This document shows, piece after piece, positions 8,261 through 11,207 of a DNA stretch of 11,207 nt; position 1 is the first letter of the stretch; the number at the start of each line of letters is the position of its first letter. The translations under genes were made by a program, and so were the position numbers. The notes beneath the pieces are model-generated. The model saw only the letters and a program-made list of their open reading frames with translations. It made no database searches and was not told the origin of the DNA. The DNA comes from Prevotella sp. (GTDB taxonomy: Bacteria; Bacteroidota; Bacteroidia; Bacteroidales; Dysgonomonadaceae): positions 1 to 11,207 of the forward strand of contig JAISES010000334.1 in assembly GCA_031263965.1 (NCBI GenBank), read 5' to 3'.

Positions 8261-8292
8261 GTTTACTTTTACCGTTCTAAGACGGTGTAAAC
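8261..8292. promoter_or_regulatory. Compound dyad just upstream of the GH92 gene
   Basis: GTTTAC (8261-8266) pairs with GTAAAC (8287-8292), and inside it ACCGT (8271-8275) pairs with ACGGT (8282-8286). A TTTT stretch on the left arm is unpaired and the central loop is TCTAAG. The dyad ends 17 bp before the GH92 ATG. It could be an operator near the promoter or a hairpin in the 5' leader that affects translation. A weak -7-like TACTTTTA (8264-8271) overlaps it, but I could not place a convincing promoter for the GH92 gene. GTAAAC also occurs at 8208-8213. Confidence 0.4.
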
Positions 8293-8309
8293 AATCTTAA
8301 ACGATATAT

Positions 8310-10550
8310 ATGAACTTAAAAAGAATACTGTTTTTAATATTTGTTTGTGCGGCGGCTCCAAGTGTCTTTGGAGTAGTAGATGGCAGGCCAGGAATGAAGA
8401 ATCTGACACAATATGTAGATCCTTATATCGGTACAGGCGATCATGGACATGTTTTCTTAGGAGCGAATGTGCCCTTCGGATTGGTGCAGGCAGGACCTGT
8501 TAATTTCTCTACCGGATGGGATTGGTGTTCGGGGTATCACTATTCCGATTCTACTATTATAGGTTTTGGGCATATGCATCTTAGCGGAACGGGCATAGGT
8601 GATTTGGGGGATATTTCTCTGATGCCGGCGGTTGGAAGTGTAGTATTGGCAAGAGGGAATCTGAAAGATCCGCAGTCAGGGATATATTCTTTGTTCAGAC
8701 GGGAGACTGAGAGGGTGAAGCCCGGATATTACGGAGTTCATCTGGACAGATACAATATCGATGTGGAATTGACGGCAACTAAAAGAGTTGGCTTTCATAA
8801 ATATATTTTCCCAAAATCGAGCGAGGCAAAGGTTGTTATAGACCTGCAACATGGGATAGGATGGGATGCCCCAACGGAGGGGTATCTGGTTCAGGAAAAT
8901 GATTCGGTCGTTTCGGGTTACCGTTTTTCAAAAGGTTGGGCAAATAACCAGAAAGTCTTTTTTACGGCAGTGTTTTCTAAGCCGATGAAAGGGTTTATAG
9001 TATCCGACACAACGGCTGTGCGACAAGGTAATTCCATAAAGTCCCGCCGTGCTTTCGGACAGGCATTATTTGACACTGAAGATAAAGAAACGGTTTTTGT
9101 AAAAGTGGCTTTGTCTCCGGTTAGTATCGAGAATGCGAAGCTGAATATGCAGGCAGAGTTGCCGGCATGGAACTTTGAAGAAACGATAGTTGAGGCAGAT
9201 AGAGCGTGGAATGAAGAACTAAATAAAATCCGGATTGAAACTCCGGATAATAAAATAAAACGTACTTTCTATACGGCATTATATCATACAATGATAGCTC
9301 CATCCGAATTTTGCGATGTAAATGGCGATTATTACGGCGCAGACAAGCAGATGCATCGGAATGCGGCATTTAAAAACTATACAACTTTTTCTTTGTGGGA
9401 TACTTACAGGGCTGCACACCCTTTGATGACAATCATTCATCCCGAAAAAATGAGCGATATTATCAATACGATGCTGACGATCTATCAGCAGCAGGGAAAA
9501 CTTCCCGTCTGGCATCTGATGGGTTGCGAAACAGATTGTATGGTCGGCAATCCGGGTATTTCGGTTGTTGCCGATGCCATATTGAAAGGCTATGACGGTT
9601 TTGATAAAGAGTTAGCATATGAAGCTATGAAAAACTCGGCTATGCTCGATGAAAGAGGGTTGAAATATCTCAAAGAGTATGGTTATATTCCATACGATAA
9701 AGAGGAGGAAGGTTTGTCTAAATGTATGGAATATGCTATTGCCGACTGGAGTGTCGCGCAGGTGGCAAAGACGATGGATAGAACAAATGACTATGACTAT
9801 TTTCTGAATCGCAGTAAGGCGTATGCCCGCTATTTTGATAAAGAAACCGGATTTATGAGAGGGCTTTCTTCCGAAGGAAAATTCCGTACCCCATTTAATC
9901 CGTTCGAATCGGTGCATCGGGAAAATGACTATACAGAAGGCAATGCATGGCAATATACGTGGTTAGTGCCTCACGATGTGCAGGGGTTAGTTTCGCTTTT
10001 CGGAAGCAAAGAAAAATTTATTCAAAAATTAGACTCCTTGTTTATTGTTGAAGGTTCTCTGGGTAAAGACGCATCACCGGATATAAGCGGATTGATAGGG
10101 CAGTATGCTCATGGTAATGAGCCCAGCCACCATATTCTTTATCTGTATCCATATGTAGGGCAACCCTGGAAAACGGCTGATAAAGTGCGCGAAGTATTAT
10201 CAGGGCTGTATAATGATGAGCCGGCAGGATTGTCGGGTAACGAAGATGTTGGACAGATGTCGGCATGGTATATTCTATCTGCTTTAGGATTTTATCAGGT
10301 AGAGCCCGCCGGAGGCAAATATATATTCGGTAGTCCTGTTGTGGATGAGGCAACCGTGAAAGTGGGTAAAGGGAAAAAATTAAAGATCGTAGCCAAAAAC
10401 AATAGTCCTCAAAATAAATATATACAAGGAGTGACTTTGAATGGGAAGCGATATGATAAATATTATGTCGATTTTAAAGATATAAAAGCCGGCGGTGTTT
10501 TAGAATTTCAAATGGGAAACAAACCTTCCGGTAAATGGGGAGTAGAATAA
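8310..10550 (+). CDS. Secreted GH92 family glycosidase, probable alpha-mannosidase
   Basis: Family GH92 enzymes are calcium-dependent, inverting exo-alpha-mannosidases that trim N-glycans or mannans; the exact linkage cannot be told from sequence. The 746-residue product has a signal peptide (about 1-21, ending PSVFG). Cys13 is not in a good lipobox, so a soluble periplasmic or secreted enzyme is likelier than a lipoprotein. The N-terminal beta-sandwich domain starts with YVDPYIGTGDHGHVF and includes GWDWCSGYHY (69-78) and GFGHMHLSGTG. The helical catalytic domain contains SLWDTYRAAHPL, WHLMGCETDCMVGNP, EGNAWQYTWLVPHD (Glu543, the probable catalytic acid), HGNEPSHH (601-608) and SGNEDVGQMSAWY (642-654, with conserved acids expected to act as base). 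It lies alone, divergent from thrS, with no SusC/SusD-like or regulator gene in the window, so it does not sit in a visible polysaccharide utilisation locus here. Confidence 0.93.
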   Translation: MNLKRILFLIFVCAAAPSVFGVVDGRPGMKNLTQYVDPYIGTGDHGHVFLGANVPFGLVQAGPVNFSTGWDWCSGYHYSDSTIIGFGHMHLSGTGIGDLGDISLMPAVGSVVLARGNLKDPQSGIYSLFRRETERVKPGYYGVHLDRYNIDVELTATKRVGFHKYIFPKSSEAKVVIDLQHGIGWDAPTEGYLVQENDSVVSGYRFSKGWANNQKVFFTAVFSKPMKGFIVSDTTAVRQGNSIKSRRAFGQALFDTEDKETVFVKVALSPVSIENAKLNMQAELPAWNFEETIVEADRAWNEELNKIRIETPDNKIKRTFYTALYHTMIAPSEFCDVNGDYYGADKQMHRNAAFKNYTTFSLWDTYRAAHPLMTIIHPEKMSDIINTMLTIYQQQGKLPVWHLMGCETDCMVGNPGISVVADAILKGYDGFDKELAYEAMKNSAMLDERGLKYLKEYGYIPYDKEEEGLSKCMEYAIADWSVAQVAKTMDRTNDYDYFLNRSKAYARYFDKETGFMRGLSSEGKFRTPFNPFESVHRENDYTEGNAWQYTWLVPHDVQGLVSLFGSKEKFIQKLDSLFIVEGSLGKDASPDISGLIGQYAHGNEPSHHILYLYPYVGQPWKTADKVREVLSGLYNDEPAGLSGNEDVGQMSAWYILSALGFYQVEPAGGKYIFGSPVVDEATVKVGKGKKLKIVAKNNSPQNKYIQGVTLNGKRYDKYYVDFKDIKAGGVLEFQMGNKPSGKWGVE

Positions 10551-10604
10551 GAAACAGTTTCTAATCGTTTATTTAGTGAAAATCAGAATATATTTGATGT
10601 ATAA

Positions 10605-10636
10605 TTTGGATAAAAAAATAAATTATCGTAATTTTG
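10605..10636 (+). promoter_or_regulatory. Predicted promoter of rimP-nusA (Bacteroidetes type)
   Basis: A -33 TTTG (10605-10608) and a -7 TAATTTTG (10629-10636) are separated by exactly 20 bp, and both match the Bacteroidetes consensus in full. Transcription would start near 10642, about 55 nt before the rimP ATG. It is the best promoter match in the window. It also argues against the upstream in-frame TTG at 10634 as a rimP start, since that codon lies inside the -7 element. Confidence 0.75.
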
Positions 10637-10652
10637 TGCGGAATTGAGAGGG

Positions 10653-10679
10653 AGAGGGGGCCGAGGCTTCCTCTTTTTT
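10653..10679 (+). terminator. GC-rich hairpin with T-run in the rimP leader: attenuator or GH92 terminator
   Basis: AGAGGGGGC (10653-10661) pairs with GCTTCCTCT region (10666-10674), using two G-T pairs and a tight CGAG loop, and runs directly into T at 10674-10679. This is the form of an intrinsic terminator, and it is the only clear one after the GH92 gene. However it lies downstream of the predicted rimP promoter, so it would also act on rimP-nusA transcripts about 35 nt after their start. Attenuation of rimP-nusA is an inference. Confidence 0.6.
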
Positions 10680-10696
10680 ACATCATTAGGCTAAAA

Positions 10697-11164
10697 ATGA
10701 TAACTAAAGAATTAGTAAAGGAAATAGTTGAAAAGTATCTGGAGGGAACGTCCATATTTCTTGTAGATGTATTCGTTAGGCCCGGCAATCTTATCGTTGT
10801 CGAGGTCGATAGCGATGCGTCTGTTGGGATTGATGACTGTGTAGGCTTAAGTCGTAATATAGAGTCTCATTTAAATAGGGATGAAGAGGATTTTGAACTG
10901 GAAGTAGGTTCGGCCGGTGTTACCTCCCCCTTTAAAATCCCTCGCCAATATAAGAAAAATATTGGGAACGAAGTTGAAATATTGACTAAAAAGGGGCAGA
11001 AATTGTCTGGAATCCTTAAGTCTTCCGATGATAATGCTTTTGTGGTTACTGTTTCCAAAATGATAAAACCGGAAGGCGCAAAGAAAAAAGTGGCGGTAGA
11101 AGAAGATCTCACTTTCGGTTATGAAGATGTGAAATATACAAAATACATAATAAGATTTAAATAA
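10697..11164 (+). CDS. rimP: Ribosome maturation factor RimP
   Basis: RimP assists maturation of the 30S ribosomal subunit. From ATG 10697 the product has 155 residues, normal for the family. The N-terminal alpha/beta domain (about 1-75) carries the pattern FVRPGNLIVVEVDSD, the segment IDDCVGLSRNIESHL, and the conserved FELEVGSAGVTSPF. The C-terminal Sm-like domain (about 80-155) follows, with IGNEVEILTKKGQKLSGIL. The longer reading frame open from TTG 10634 would add 21 residues encoded by the promoter and hairpin, with no family resemblance, so it is rejected. nusA follows after 5 nt, the common rimP-nusA-infB arrangement, implying one transcript. Confidence 0.94.
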   Translation: MITKELVKEIVEKYLEGTSIFLVDVFVRPGNLIVVEVDSDASVGIDDCVGLSRNIESHLNRDEEDFELEVGSAGVTSPFKIPRQYKKNIGNEVEILTKKGQKLSGILKSSDDNAFVVTVSKMIKPEGAKKKVAVEEDLTFGYEDVKYTKYIIRFK

Positions 11165-11169
11165 CTAAT

Positions 11170-11207
11170 ATGGCTAAGAAAGAAGTTATCAGTTTAATTG
11201 ATACATT
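11170..11207 (+). CDS. nusA: Transcription factor NusA, first 12 codons only (cut by the window end)
   Basis: The reading frame starts at ATG 11170 and encodes MAKKEVISLIDT before the window ends. This matches the start of Bacteroidota NusA proteins, and the position 5 nt after rimP is where nusA is expected. NusA modulates pausing, termination and antitermination by RNA polymerase. The call rests on 12 residues plus gene order. Confidence 0.85.
   Translation, partial: MAKKEVISLIDT

Noticed and set aside
10634..10696. Extension of rimP to an upstream TTG codon
   Set aside because: The added 21 residues are encoded by the -7 element and the leader hairpin, do not resemble RimP N-termini, and would precede the predicted transcription start.

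Overview
The window looks like the chromosome of a member of the Bacteroidota, most likely order Bacteroidales. Three things support this: the protein sequences of PurL, IF3, RimP and the GH92 enzyme; promoters that fit the Bacteroidetes -33/-7 pattern (TTTG or TTG, about 20 bp, then TAnnTTTG); and mostly weak or absent Shine-Dalgarno sequences. A Dysgonomonas/Porphyromonadaceae-like source is my impression from protein style, not a demonstrated assignment.

Layout, left to right. Positions 1-~672 hold an AT-rich relic of a Bacteroidetes tyrosine recombinase: its core-binding domain survives, but the N-terminal arm and nearly all of the catalytic domain are gone. A good promoter (784-814) then leads into purL (858-4544, +), a full-length single-chain FGAM synthase of purine biosynthesis. 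The convergent spacer 4545-4779 holds an imperfect REP-like hairpin, an 18-bp perfect palindrome and a bidirectional terminator. Next, on the minus strand and read right to left, is the conserved translation operon thrS (8104-6152), infC (6076-5474), rpmI (5428-5231) and rplT (5124-4780). The 205-bp divergent spacer 8105-8309 is rich in dyads and separates thrS from a secreted GH92 alpha-mannosidase (8310-10550, +). A strong promoter match and a hairpin plus T-run follow, then rimP (10697-11164) and the first codons of nusA (11170 to the window end), the start of the usual rimP-nusA-infB cluster.

Functionally this is mostly core genome: purine synthesis, threonyl-tRNA charging, translation initiation, two 50S proteins, 30S maturation and transcription elongation/termination. 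The accessory items are the dead integrase, the lone GH92 glycosidase and the REP-like hairpin. I found no new multi-gene system. The parts that most deserve a second look are non-coding: the possible attenuator in the rimP-nusA leader, the perfect inverted repeat overlapping the putative thrS promoter, the dyad just before the GH92 gene, the structured rpmI-rplT spacer, and the duplicated start region of purL.
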